From: Rhizobium pisi
Lineage (GTDB): Bacteria > Pseudomonadota > Alphaproteobacteria > Rhizobiales > Rhizobiaceae
Reading direction: 5' to 3'
Assembly: GCF_003938655.1 (NCBI RefSeq)
Contig: NZ_RJJT01000035.1
Coordinates: forward strand, 1 to 53,747
Length of the DNA stretch: 53,747 bases
Part shown: positions 1-8,182 of the stretch, piece after piece
How positions within the stretch are numbered: position 1 is the stretch's first letter
Layout of the letters: each line of letters opens with the position of its first letter
The notes under the pieces: model-generated
What the model was told of the DNA's origin: nothing
The model's input: the letters and a program-made list of their open reading frames with translations, nothing else
Database searches by the model: none
Position numbers and translations under genes: made by a program

Positions 1-719
1 TCGACCAGTTCGGCGACCGACTTGACCTTGACGCCGGCCTTGCGGCCCGACGGCTCCTCGGTCTTCAGCACCTTCAGCCGCGGCGTCGTGTCGACGCCGA
101 AATCGGCCGGGCTCTTCTTGTCGAGCGGCTTCTTCTTCGCCTTCATGATGTTCGGCAGCGAGGCGTAGCGCGGCTCGTTCAGGCGCAGATCCGATGTGAC
201 CACCGCCGGCAGCTTGATCTCGATCGTCTGCAGGCCGCCGTCGACCTCGCGGGTCACGGTCGCCTTGCCATCGCCGATCTCGATCTTCGAGGCAAAGGTC
301 GCCTGGGCGGCGCCCATCAGTGCCGCCAGCATCTGGCCGGTCTGGTTCGAGTCGTCGTCGATCGCCTGCTTGCCGACGATAACAAGCCCCGGCTGCTCGG
401 CCTCGGCCACGCCCTTCAGGATCTTGGCAACCGCCAGCGGCTCGACCTGATCGTCGGTCTCAACCAGGATGGCGCGGTCGGCGCCCATGGCGAGTGCCGT
501 GCGCAGCGTCTCCTCGGCCTTGGCAGGACCGATCGACACCACCACCACTTCCTCCGCCTTGCCGGCTTCCTTCAGCCGCAGCGCCTCTTCCACCGAGATC
601 TCGTCGAACGGGTTCATCGACATCTTCACATTGGCAAGCTCAACACCCGTGCCATCCGGACGAACCCGGATCTTCACGTTGTAGTCGACAACCCGTTTGA
701 CTGGGACGAGAATCTTCAT
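1..719 (-). CDS. etfB: Electron transfer flavoprotein subunit beta (partial, 3' end outside window)
   Basis: The translation from the ATG at 717-719 begins MKILVPVKRVVDYNVKIRV and continues through blocks typical of ETF beta, including KMSMNPFDEISVEEALRLKEAG and ADRAILVE. The 239 codons inside the window are nearly the whole family length of about 249. ETF beta pairs with ETF alpha, binds AMP, and carries electrons from flavoprotein dehydrogenases to ETF:ubiquinone oxidoreductase. A good ribosome site (AAGGGG) precedes the start. It is the third gene of a leftward operon after the demethylase-like flavoprotein and the cupin, with a 34-bp gap. It is therefore the natural electron acceptor of that enzyme, although it may also be the general ETF of the cell. 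etfA probably lies just beyond the window edge. Confidence 0.93.
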   Translation of the reverse strand, partial: MKILVPVKRVVDYNVKIRVRPDGTGVELANVKMSMNPFDEISVEEALRLKEAGKAEEVVVVSIGPAKAEETLRTALAMGADRAILVETDDQVEPLAVAKILKGVAEAEQPGLVIVGKQAIDDDSNQTGQMLAALMGAAQATFASKIEIGDGKATVTREVDGGLQTIEIKLPAVVTSDLRLNEPRYASLPNIMKAKKKPLDKKSPADFGVDTTPRLKVLKTEEPSGRKAGVKVKSVAELV

Positions 720-753
720 TTGCGAACCCCTTTATGTCTAGACTTTCCGGCCG

Positions 754-1356
754 TCAGTGCGGCCGGTCGGCGAGCAGTGCCCAGAAGGCGAAGAACGGCG
801 TGTCGACCGATCTCATGGCATGTTTGATCCCAGGGATATTGTAGAACGATCCGCCGATTCCAGGCGAAAACCAGTCCCCCTCCCCCTGTCGAAACTCTCC
901 CTCGGAAAGCACGAGATAGACTTCCTCCGGCGCATGGTCGTGATCGGGATAGCGCACGTGAGGCGCCATCAACGTCACGCCGAGCCACAGGTCGCTTCGC
1001 TCCTCCAATCCGCCCGGGCCGATGATCATCGCATTGGCATGCCCATCGACGAAATTGTCGCTGGCCGTGTGGTCATACTTGGTGCGCCGACGCCATTCAA
1101 GCATTGGCTCGATGCCTTTGAAGCCCTCGATCAATCGCGCCAGAGAAGCATAGGACGTATCGACCGAGAGCGCCATATCGAGGTCGGCGCAGACAGGCAA
1201 GCGGCTTCCTTCTCCTGCTCGCGCGGTCCCCGGACGTTCCAGCGCCGCAAAGAACTGACCGATCGAGCGGCGGGCTTCCGGGGCGGTGGCGAACTGACCG
1301 AAAGCCAGGGATGCCGCCTCCAGGAAATGCTGGAGGCTTTCATTGCGTAAACTCAT
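754..1356 (-). CDS. DMSP-lyase-like cupin (DddQ/DLL superfamily)
   Basis: A 200-residue protein with a single C-terminal cupin. Visible candidate metal and catalytic residues are Tyr136, His141, Glu145, Tyr147 and His179. Their spacing equals the Tyr120, His125, Glu129, Tyr131, His163 set I recall for the DMSP lyase DddQ (a constant offset of 16). DddQ cleaves dimethylsulfoniopropionate to DMS and acrylate. Many members of the wider DLL cupin family are not proven lyases, so the substrate is an inference. The start ATG has a strong ribosome site (GGAGGGG). It lies 45 bp after the demethylase-like gene and 34 bp before etfB, so the three are probably co-transcribed. The operon setting suggests action on a methylated onium compound or on a product of the flavoenzyme. 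Confidence 0.75.
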   Translation of the reverse strand: MSLRNESLQHFLEAASLAFGQFATAPEARRSIGQFFAALERPGTARAGEGSRLPVCADLDMALSVDTSYASLARLIEGFKGIEPMLEWRRRTKYDHTASDNFVDGHANAMIIGPGGLEERSDLWLGVTLMAPHVRYPDHDHAPEEVYLVLSEGEFRQGEGDWFSPGIGGSFYNIPGIKHAMRSVDTPFFAFWALLADRPH

Positions 1357-1401
1357 CTCATCCCCTCCCGAGACGATCGACCGGCGACGCCGCTGCTGCG
1401 A

Positions 1402-3438
1402 TCATAGATCCTTCGCGATGCGCAGACCGTCATAGATGGCGGCATGCGTGTTGCGCGCAGCGACGGCATCCCCGATGCGGAACAGCTGGAACCGGCCTTC
1501 GGGATTGCGAAGGATGGACTGGGGTTTCCCCGAAAGAAGCTCGTCGTGCGAGACCTCGCCGAGGTTGCTCGAACGGGGCTTCAACTCGAAATAGAGCTCG
1601 TCGAGCGGAATAGTTCCGTGGTTGACGACGATCTGGTCGAAGCTGCGCTGCTTGGCAACCCCGCCGTAATCGCTGCCGACATGGGCGACGAGCTGGTTGC
1701 CGCTCTTTTCGACGGCGTCCAGGCGATAGGTGACGGTAAAGGTCACGTCATGCTTCTGGAGGGAGCGCATGTAAGGCACGAGGTTCATGGCCATGACCTC
1801 CGGCGCGAAGGACCGGTCCGGCGTCATGATCTCGACCTTGGCGCCCGCCTTGGCGAGAAACTCCGCCGCCTGAAGCCCGGCGTGATCGCCGGCATCGTCG
1901 AAAACAAGCACGTTCGAACCCGGCTTCACGTCGCCGGAAATGATGTCCCATGAGGAGACCACCAGCTCGTTGCCGCTTGTCAGAACCTCCGTATGCGGCA
2001 AGCCGCCGGTCGCGATGATGACGACGTCGGGTTTCTCGGCTTCGATCGTGTCGGCTTCCGCCCAGGTGTTGAAGCGGAAGGTGACGCCGTATTTCTCGCA
2101 CTGGTTCATGCGCCAGTCGATGATGCTGATCATTTCCCTGCGGCGCTCGCTCTGGGCGGTGAGCCGGATCTGGCCGCCGGGATTGTTGGCGGCTTCGAAG
2201 ACGACGACCTCATGGCCACGCTCGCCGGCGACGCGCGCCGCCTCCAGGCCGGCCGGGCCGGCGCCGACGATGACGACTTTTTTCCTGGCGTCGGCCTTGG
2301 CCAGGATATGCGGCATGGTCAGTTCGCGGCCGGTGGCGGCATTGTGGATGCAATAGGCCGCGCCGCCCTGGTAGATGCGGTCGAGACAGTAGTTGGCGCC
2401 GACGCAGGGACGGATATCCTCCTCCCGCTTCTCCATGATCTTGCGCACGATATGCGGGTCGGTCATGTGGGCGCGGGTCATGCCGACCATGTCGACCTTG
2501 CCGGCCGCGATCGCGTGGCGCGCGGTGGCGACATCAGGAATCTTCGCCGCGTGGAATGTCGGGAAGTTGGTCGCGGCGCGGATTTCACCGGCAAAGTCCA
2601 GGTGCGGCGAGTTCGCCATGCCCTGGATCGGAATGACGTCGGTCAAACCTGGATCGGTATCGATGTGGCCGCGAATGACGTTCAGGTAGTCGATGAGGCC
2701 GCTGTCGCGCAGCCGCTTCGAAATCTCAATGCCTTCCGCCGGCCCGTTGCCGCCGGGCAGACATTCGTCCGCCGTGTAGCGCACACCGAGAATGAACTCG
2801 TCTCCCACTCTCTTGCGGATCGCCCTGAACACATCGAAACAGAAGCGCAGACGGTTTTCGAGCGCGCCGCCATAGGGACCGTCGAGCTCGTTGGTCAGCG
2901 GAGACGCGAATTGGTCGATCAGGTGGCCATAGGCCTCCAGCTCGATACCGTCCATGCCACCCGCCTTCATGCGTTCGGCCGCATCGGCGAAATCCCTGAT
3001 GATGCGCTCGATGTCCCAATCTTCCACCTTCTTCGGAAAGGCGCGGTGCGAGGCTTCGCGGTGATGCGACGGGGCGACGACCGGCAGCCAGTCGCCCTTG
3101 TCCCAGCGGGTGCGCCGGCCGAGATGGGTCAGCTGGATCATGATCGCCGCACCTTCTTCGTGCACGGCGTCGGTCATTTCCCTGATCCAGGGCACGATCT
3201 CGTCCTTGTAGGCGAGCAGGTTGTTGAAAACAGGCGGGCTGTCCCTGGAAACCGCGGCCGAACCCGCTGTCATCGTCAAGGCCACGCCGCCCTTCGCCCG
3301 CTCCACTGTATAGGCGCGATACTTCTCCTTCGGCATGCCGTCCTCGGGATAGGCCGGCTCGTGGGACGTCACGATGATACGGTTACGCAGCGTCAGATGC
3401 TTGAGCTGGTAGGGTTGCAGGAGAGGGTCATTCGACAT
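1402..3438 (-). CDS. NADH:flavin oxidoreductase-type amine demethylase (DgcA/StcD/TMADH-like)
   Basis: A 678-residue protein. An old-yellow-enzyme TIM barrel (about 1-340) is followed by an iron-sulfur segment (345-363) and a tandem FAD/NAD-binding half starting VVIVGAGPAGLEAARVAGE (about 388 on). This is the layout of trimethylamine dehydrogenase, dimethylglycine demethylase DgcA and N-methylproline demethylase StcD. Such enzymes remove methyl groups from secondary or tertiary amines and pass electrons to ETF, which fits etfB two genes downstream. The cluster motif is C345-x2-A348-x2-C351-x11-C363, so one of the four cysteines of the TMADH pattern is alanine. The start at 3438 (MSNDPLLQPY) is chosen over the longer reading frame from 3501, because the latter runs into the operator-like palindrome. 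The exact substrate is unknown. Confidence 0.85.
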   Translation of the reverse strand: MSNDPLLQPYQLKHLTLRNRIIVTSHEPAYPEDGMPKEKYRAYTVERAKGGVALTMTAGSAAVSRDSPPVFNNLLAYKDEIVPWIREMTDAVHEEGAAIMIQLTHLGRRTRWDKGDWLPVVAPSHHREASHRAFPKKVEDWDIERIIRDFADAAERMKAGGMDGIELEAYGHLIDQFASPLTNELDGPYGGALENRLRFCFDVFRAIRKRVGDEFILGVRYTADECLPGGNGPAEGIEISKRLRDSGLIDYLNVIRGHIDTDPGLTDVIPIQGMANSPHLDFAGEIRAATNFPTFHAAKIPDVATARHAIAAGKVDMVGMTRAHMTDPHIVRKIMEKREEDIRPCVGANYCLDRIYQGGAAYCIHNAATGRELTMPHILAKADARKKVVIVGAGPAGLEAARVAGERGHEVVVFEAANNPGGQIRLTAQSERRREMISIIDWRMNQCEKYGVTFRFNTWAEADTIEAEKPDVVIIATGGLPHTEVLTSGNELVVSSWDIISGDVKPGSNVLVFDDAGDHAGLQAAEFLAKAGAKVEIMTPDRSFAPEVMAMNLVPYMRSLQKHDVTFTVTYRLDAVEKSGNQLVAHVGSDYGGVAKQRSFDQIVVNHGTIPLDELYFELKPRSSNLGEVSHDELLSGKPQSILRNPEGRFQLFRIGDAVAARNTHAAIYDGLRIAKDL

Positions 3439-3484
3439 GGGCCGTGGTTCCGGATTAAAAACATCGGGGCAGACGCTAAGCGCA

Positions 3485-3544
3485 ATGTACATATGTGTCA
3501 ACGTTGAAAACAGTTAAGTCTTCAATATCGACACAGATGTACAT
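3485..3544. promoter_or_regulatory. 60-bp interrupted palindrome, probable operator of the divergent locus
   Basis: The arms ATGTACATATGTGTC (3485-3499) and GACACAGATGTACAT (3530-3544) are inverted with 14 of 15 positions matching. An inner TTGAA/TTCAA pair (3504-3508 and 3521-3525) shares the same centre, 3514.5. Each arm also contains the self-complementary octamer ATGTACAT. The element sits in the 148-bp gap between the leftward flavoenzyme operon and the rightward tetR operon. It is the expected place for autoregulation by the adjacent TetR protein. Binding itself is inferred. Confidence 0.7.
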
Positions 3545-3586
3545 TTTTCTTGTGCATCGCCTCACAATTTGATAGGAGATAAGCCC

Positions 3587-4231
3587 ATGGACCAGGCTTT
3601 GAACGACACCGGTTGGCGCGGATCACAGGAGGGGTGGCTGGAAGCAGCCTACCAGTCACTGCTGGAATCCGGCGTGGATTCGGTAAAAATTCTACCGCTC
3701 GCCAAGAAGCTCAACCTCTCGCGAACGAGCTTCTACTGGTTCTTCAAGGATCGGGAAGAACTCCTGAGCGCCCTCGTGACGCGGTGGCGAGAGAAAAATA
3801 CCGGCAACATCATCAAGCAATCCGAAGCCTATGCGGAATCGCTGGCCGAGGCGATGCTCAACGTCTTCGATTGCTGGCTCAGCACCGATCTATTCGATGC
3901 CAGGTTCGAATTCGCCGTGCGCAGCTGGGCGCTGCAGTCCGACGAGCTTCTCGCAGAGGTCCAGCAGGCGGATCAAATTCGGCTGGAAGCACTCAAGCGC
4001 ATGTTCATGCGCTTCGGTTTACCAGAAACGACATCAGATGTCAGAGCCCGAACAACCTACCTCGTACAGATCGGATATATTTCCATGCAGTCGAAGGAGG
4101 ATATCGCCGTCCGCATGAAACGGATTCCGGAATATATCGCGATCTACACGGGTGAAATACCACAGCAGAGGGAGCTTGACCGCTTCTTCTCCCGGCATGG
4201 CTATAGACCGGATGAGGGAAACCCGAGGTGA
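3587..4231 (+). CDS. TetR/AcrR-family transcriptional regulator
   Basis: A 214-residue protein with an N-terminal helix-turn-helix around SVKILPLAKKLNLSRTSFYW, followed by FKDREELLSAL, the classic TetR DNA-binding block. The C-terminal half is helical and diverse, as expected for a ligand pocket. The ATG at 3587 is preferred to the upstream TTG at 3569 because AGGAGA lies 7 bases before it. The gene is divergent from the demethylase-like gene, and the 60-bp palindrome lies between them. It overlaps the next gene by 4 bases (GTGA), so it heads the transporter operon. It probably represses both arms until the imported compound or a product binds. Confidence 0.88.
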   Translation: MDQALNDTGWRGSQEGWLEAAYQSLLESGVDSVKILPLAKKLNLSRTSFYWFFKDREELLSALVTRWREKNTGNIIKQSEAYAESLAEAMLNVFDCWLSTDLFDARFEFAVRSWALQSDELLAEVQQADQIRLEALKRMFMRFGLPETTSDVRARTTYLVQIGYISMQSKEDIAVRMKRIPEYIAIYTGEIPQQRELDRFFSRHGYRPDEGNPR

Positions 4232-5022
4232 GCGCTCCTTTGAGAATTGGCATAATCGGTGGCAGTGGCTGGCTCGGCGGTGCAATCGCCGGCTCGATCC
4301 TCGATGCCGGCCTGATCAATTCTCAAGATCTCTCCCTCTCCTATCGCAGCGAACCGCCCTCCCGTTTCCCGAATTCCTTCTGGACCTCAGACAATCAGGA
4401 ACTTGCCGACCGCTCGGACGTGATCCTTCTCTCTGTCCGTCCCGATGACTGGCGTCCCCTCGCGGTCGATGCCGGCGGCAAGCTCGTCATCTCGGTGATG
4501 GCCGGCATCCGTCTTGCCGCCCTTTCCGAGCGCCACAAGACCGGCCGCGTCGTCCGTGCTCTGCCGAATGCCGCCGCCGAAGTTGCGAAATCCTATACGC
4601 CCTGGATCGCCGCGCGTGACGTCACGCAAGACGACCGCGCTGTCGTCCGCGCCATTTTCGAAACCTGCGGAGCGCAAGACGAGGTCGCGGGGGAAAGCGA
4701 CATCGACTACCTCACCGGCCTTTCCGGGTCCGGACCGGCATTCCCGGCGCTGCTTGCGGCCGCCATGATGCGCGACGCCGTTGCCCAAGGTCTGCCGGCG
4801 GAGATTGCGCGCCGCGCCGTCAACACGGTGATATCGGGCGCCGGCCGCTTGCTGGAGCGCCATGACGGATCTCCCGACGATGTCGTTCAAACCTTCCTCG
4901 GCTATCGCGGCACCACCGCGGCGGCCATCGAAGGCATGCGCGTTGCCGGGTTCGACGCTTCTGTCGCCGACGGACTGTCGGCGGCATTCAAGAAATCGGT
5001 AAGTATGGGAGAAGCTTCCTGA
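4228..5022 (+). CDS. Pyrroline-5-carboxylate reductase-like protein
   Basis: A 264-residue protein with an N-terminal NAD(P)-binding motif (IGIIGGSGWLGGAIA) and the C-terminal ProC dimerisation block containing DYLTGLSGSGPAFPALL. ProC reduces delta-1-pyrroline-5-carboxylate to proline. The GTG start overlaps the stop of tetR by 4 bases. Its place between a regulator and a betaine-type importer suggests a catabolic or salvage role, for instance on a cyclic imine made during breakdown of proline betaine or a related compound, rather than housekeeping proline synthesis. A second ProC-like protein lies at 36056-36838. Family call secure; substrate inferred. Confidence 0.85.
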   Translation: MSAPLRIGIIGGSGWLGGAIAGSILDAGLINSQDLSLSYRSEPPSRFPNSFWTSDNQELADRSDVILLSVRPDDWRPLAVDAGGKLVISVMAGIRLAALSERHKTGRVVRALPNAAAEVAKSYTPWIAARDVTQDDRAVVRAIFETCGAQDEVAGESDIDYLTGLSGSGPAFPALLAAAMMRDAVAQGLPAEIARRAVNTVISGAGRLLERHDGSPDDVVQTFLGYRGTTAAAIEGMRVAGFDASVADGLSAAFKKSVSMGEAS

Positions 5023-5089
5023 CAACCGTTGGAGCGGGTTCTGCGGTGCCCCGTTCGACACAACAAGCCGCTAAGCAGAGGGAACGAGA

Positions 5090-6091
5090 ATGAAGAAACT
5101 ACTCGCAACGACGTGTCTGACGTTCGGCCTGATCGGCGGGGCGTCTTTCGCCAGCGCCGCCGAATGCGGCAGCGTGACCATCGCCAGCATGAACTGGCAG
5201 AGCGCCGAAGTTCTGTCCAACCTGGACAAGTTCATCCTGAACGAAGGTTATGGCTGCGAAGCCGATATCACCGTTGGCGATACCGTCCCCACCATTACGT
5301 CCATGGCCGAAAAGGGCCAGCCGGATATCGCGCCTGAAGCCTGGATCGACCTGCTGCCGGATGTCGTCAAGAAGGGCACGGACGAAGGCCGGATCGTTCA
5401 GGTCGGCTCGCCGCTGCCCGACGGCGGCGTGCAGGGCTGGTGGATTCCGAAATATCTCGCCGACGCCCATCCCGATATCAAGACCATCGGTGACGTGCTG
5501 AAGCATCCGGAACTCTTCCCCGATCCCGAGGATCCGAAGAAGGGCGCCATCTACAACGGCCCGCAGGGCTGGGGCGGCACCGTCGTCACCTCGCAGCTCT
5601 ACAAGGCGTTCGGCGCCGACAAGGCCGGCTTCACCCTCGTCGACACCGGTTCGGCTGCTGGCCTCGACGGCTCGATCGCCAAGGCTTACGAACGCAAGGA
5701 AGGCTGGGCCGGCTATTACTGGGCGCCGACCGCGCTGCTCGGCAAATATGAGATGGTCAAGCTCGAAGCCGGCGTGGCGAACGATGCCGCCGAATGGAAG
5801 CGCTGCAACACCGTTGCCGACTGCCCCGACCCGAAGCCCAATGCATGGCCGGTCGATCACGTCGTCACCCTCGTTGCCAAGCCTTTCTCTGAAAAGGTCG
5901 GCCCTGAGGTCATGGACTACCTGAAGAAGCGCTCCTGGAGCAACGAAACGGTCAACAAGCTGATGGCCTGGATGACCGACAACCAGGCGACCGGCGAAGA
6001 TGGCGCCAAACACTTCCTGCAGGAAAACAAGGACGTCTGGACCAAGTGGGTCTCGCCTGAGGCAGCCAAGAAGATCGAAGCTGCCCTCTAA
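5090..6091 (+). CDS. Glycine betaine/choline-type ABC transporter substrate-binding protein
   Basis: A 333-residue secreted protein. A signal peptide covers residues 1 to about 24 (cleavage near ASA/AECG). The body matches the OpuAC/ProX/ChoX family, with GQPDIAPEAWIDLLPD, GGVQGWWIPKY and GWAGYYWAPT as typical aromatic-rich blocks that form cages for quaternary ammonium groups. Cysteine pairs near the N terminus (AECG and GYGC) and later (KRCN, ADCP) may form disulfides in the periplasm. A ribosome site (GAGGGAACGAGA) precedes the ATG. It is the first transporter gene in the tetR-proC-SBP-permease-ATPase order and is separated from the permease by a stem-loop. The ligand is probably a betaine; which one cannot be read from the sequence. 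Confidence 0.9.
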   Translation: MKKLLATTCLTFGLIGGASFASAAECGSVTIASMNWQSAEVLSNLDKFILNEGYGCEADITVGDTVPTITSMAEKGQPDIAPEAWIDLLPDVVKKGTDEGRIVQVGSPLPDGGVQGWWIPKYLADAHPDIKTIGDVLKHPELFPDPEDPKKGAIYNGPQGWGGTVVTSQLYKAFGADKAGFTLVDTGSAAGLDGSIAKAYERKEGWAGYYWAPTALLGKYEMVKLEAGVANDAAEWKRCNTVADCPDPKPNAWPVDHVVTLVAKPFSEKVGPEVMDYLKKRSWSNETVNKLMAWMTDNQATGEDGAKHFLQENKDVWTKWVSPEAAKKIEAAL

Positions 6092-6101
6092 AGCAAATAT
6101 T

Positions 6102-6123
6102 GCGGTGCGCGAAAGCGCACCGC
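6102..6123 (+). promoter_or_regulatory. Intergenic stem-loop (9-bp stem, GAAA tetraloop)
   Basis: GCGGTGCGC, GAAA, GCGCACCGC forms a perfect stem with a stable GNRA-type tetraloop. It starts 11 bases after the stop of the binding-protein gene and has no U tract. Such hairpins often protect the 3' end of the binding-protein mRNA and lower expression of the downstream permease and ATPase. Confidence 0.65.
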
Positions 6124-6183
6124 TTCTCGCTGCCGATAAAATCAAAAAGACTGCCACGGCTCTTTGAAGAAAAGGGGAACCGA

Positions 6184-7071
6184 ATGGAATGGTTTTATAA
6201 ATTCCCGCATATGAACGACGACGCGCTTCGAAATCTGAAGAAGGCGATCGATGACGGTTTTCGTGCCTTTACCCGCGCCTATGGCGACGGCATCGAAAAT
6301 CTCTTCATCCCGCTCCAGCATTTCCTCATCGGCGCCGAACGTTTCATGACGCAGACGCCGTGGCCGATCATCACCCTGATCGTTCTGGTCATTGCCTGGT
6401 TTGCGAGCCGCAGCCTGAAGATCGTGGTCGGCTGTCTCGTGACACTGCTCCTGATCGGCTATTTCGACATGTGGGACGATACGATGCGGACGGTCTCGAT
6501 GATCTTCGTCTGCACGGTTCTCTCCATTGCCATCGGCATCCCGATCGGCATCATGATGGCGCGCTCCGACCGGCTGCAGCGCATCGTCAATCCGATCCTC
6601 GACGTCATGCAGACCATGCCGAGTTTCGTCTACCTCATTCCCGTCGTAATGCTCTTGGGCATCGGCAAGGTGCCGGGACTGATCGCCGTCGTCATCTATG
6701 CCATCCCGCCGATGATCCGGCTGACCGACCTCGGCATCCGCCTGGTCGACAAGGACGTGCTCGAGGCGGCAGACGCCTTCGGGACGTCGAGGTCGCAGAA
6801 GCTGTTCAAGGTACAGCTGCCGCTCGCCCTTCCCACTATCATGGCCGGCATCAACCAGACGATCATGATGGCGCTCGCCATGGTGGTCATTGCCTCGATG
6901 ATCGGTGTCCAGGGCCTTGGCCAGCCGGTGCTGAAGGCGATCGCCAACCAGTATTTCACGCTTGGCATTTTCAACGGGCTTGCCATCGTCGGCATCGCCA
7001 TCATCTTCGACCGGGTCAGCCAGGCGTATGGCAAAAGGCTCCAGAAGCATCGGGAGACCGTCCATGGCTGA
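6184..7071 (+). CDS. Glycine betaine/proline-type ABC transporter permease
   Basis: A 295-residue inner-membrane protein with about six hydrophobic segments, from PIITLIVLVIAWFA to GIFNGLAIVGIAIIF. The cytoplasmic EAA-type loop reads DVLEAADAFGTSRSQKLFKV, the contact point for the ATPase. The family is ProW/OpuAB/ChoW. The ATG at 6184 is preferred because GGGGAA lies just upstream; an in-frame longer version from 6100 would run through the stem-loop. It overlaps the ATPase start by 8 bases, so the two are translationally coupled. Confidence 0.92.
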   Translation: MEWFYKFPHMNDDALRNLKKAIDDGFRAFTRAYGDGIENLFIPLQHFLIGAERFMTQTPWPIITLIVLVIAWFASRSLKIVVGCLVTLLLIGYFDMWDDTMRTVSMIFVCTVLSIAIGIPIGIMMARSDRLQRIVNPILDVMQTMPSFVYLIPVVMLLGIGKVPGLIAVVIYAIPPMIRLTDLGIRLVDKDVLEAADAFGTSRSQKLFKVQLPLALPTIMAGINQTIMMALAMVVIASMIGVQGLGQPVLKAIANQYFTLGIFNGLAIVGIAIIFDRVSQAYGKRLQKHRETVHG

Positions 7072-8143
7072 CCATCGTTTCGGCGGCATCAAGATCCGCA
7101 ATCTCTACAAGATCTTCGGTCCCAACCCCTCCGCCTATGTCGACGCGGTTCAGAAAGGCCTGACGAAGACCGAACTCAACGCAAAGCACGGCCACGTGCT
7201 CGGCCTCAGGGATATCAATGTCGAGATCCCTTCCGGCCGCATCCAGGTCATCATGGGCCTTTCGGGATCGGGCAAATCGACGCTCATCCGTCACATCAAT
7301 CGCCTGATCGATCCGACGGCGGGCGAAGTTCTGGTCGACGGCGTCGATGTCGTGAAGATGAACGAGACCGAACTGCGGACATTCCGCCGGCAGCAGACGG
7401 CAATGGTGTTCCAGAAATTCGCGCTGCTGCCGCACCGGAATGTCCTCGACAACACCATCTTCGGCCTCGAAGTGCAGGGCATGGAGCGTGCGAAAGCGGT
7501 CGACGTCGCCATGGGCTGGATCGAGCGCGTGGGGCTCAAAGGTTTCGAACAGAAATATCCGAACCAGCTTTCCGGCGGCATGCAGCAGCGTGTCGGCCTG
7601 GCGCGCGCCCTTTCCAACGATGCGCCGGTGCTCTTGATGGACGAGGCCTATTCGGCACTCGACCCCTTGATCCGCACGGATATGCAGACGGTCCTGCTCG
7701 ACATCCAGAAGGAGATCAAGAAAACGATCGTCTTCATCACCCACGACCTCGACGAGGCCCTGCGCCTCGGCGACCAGATCGCCATCCTGCGCGACGGCGA
7801 AGTCATCCAGCAGGGCACCAGCCAGGATATCGTTCTGCGTCCGGCGGATGATTACATCGCCAACTTCGTCAAGGAGGTCAATCGCGGCCGGGTCATCCAT
7901 GTCGAAGCCGTCATGACGCCGGTGCACGCCGGTGCGGCACCGATCGGACTGGCGATTGCGGCGGGAACGACGGTCGAAGAGGCCGTCCGGATGATGGCAT
8001 CTGCGCCGGAGGGCAATGCCAAGGTGGTGTCCCCGTCCGGGGAAACGCTGGGTCTCGTCACTTTCCGCCAGCTTGCAAGCGCAATGGTGAACTCGAAAGA
8101 GATGGCAGCTCGACACGATAGCCCCCTTTCGGTCGCGCTCTGA
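7064..8143 (+). CDS. Glycine betaine/proline-type ABC transporter ATP-binding protein
   Basis: A 359-residue protein with the Walker A motif GLSGSGKST, Q-loop VFQKFALLPHRNV, signature LSGGMQQR, Walker B VLLMDEAYSALDP and switch HDLDEA. These are the ProV/OpuAA/ChoV hallmarks, including an N-terminal extension before the core domain. The C terminus carries a single CBS-like stretch rather than a clear tandem pair, which in OpuA senses ionic strength. The ATG overlaps the end of the permease gene. It powers import of the betaine-like substrate and is the last gene before the strong terminator. Confidence 0.93.
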   Translation: MADHRFGGIKIRNLYKIFGPNPSAYVDAVQKGLTKTELNAKHGHVLGLRDINVEIPSGRIQVIMGLSGSGKSTLIRHINRLIDPTAGEVLVDGVDVVKMNETELRTFRRQQTAMVFQKFALLPHRNVLDNTIFGLEVQGMERAKAVDVAMGWIERVGLKGFEQKYPNQLSGGMQQRVGLARALSNDAPVLLMDEAYSALDPLIRTDMQTVLLDIQKEIKKTIVFITHDLDEALRLGDQIAILRDGEVIQQGTSQDIVLRPADDYIANFVKEVNRGRVIHVEAVMTPVHAGAAPIGLAIAAGTTVEEAVRMMASAPEGNAKVVSPSGETLGLVTFRQLASAMVNSKEMAARHDSPLSVAL

Positions 8144-8182
8144 AGCAATAGGCAGCGGCGAGGCGGAATGCCGCCTGGCCTA

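Noticed and set aside
754..1356. Firm annotation as DMSP lyase
   Set aside because: Active-site spacing agrees with DddQ, but the wider cupin family includes proteins without shown lyase activity, so only a family-level call is given.
1993..3507. 504-codon frame on the + strand
   Set aside because: It lies antisense to the flavoenzyme gene, which has clear FMN, Fe-S and FAD motifs; the antisense translation has no domains and the bias of a high-GC shadow.
5099..6157. 352-codon frame on the minus strand
   Set aside because: Antisense to the substrate-binding protein gene, which has a signal peptide and family motifs.
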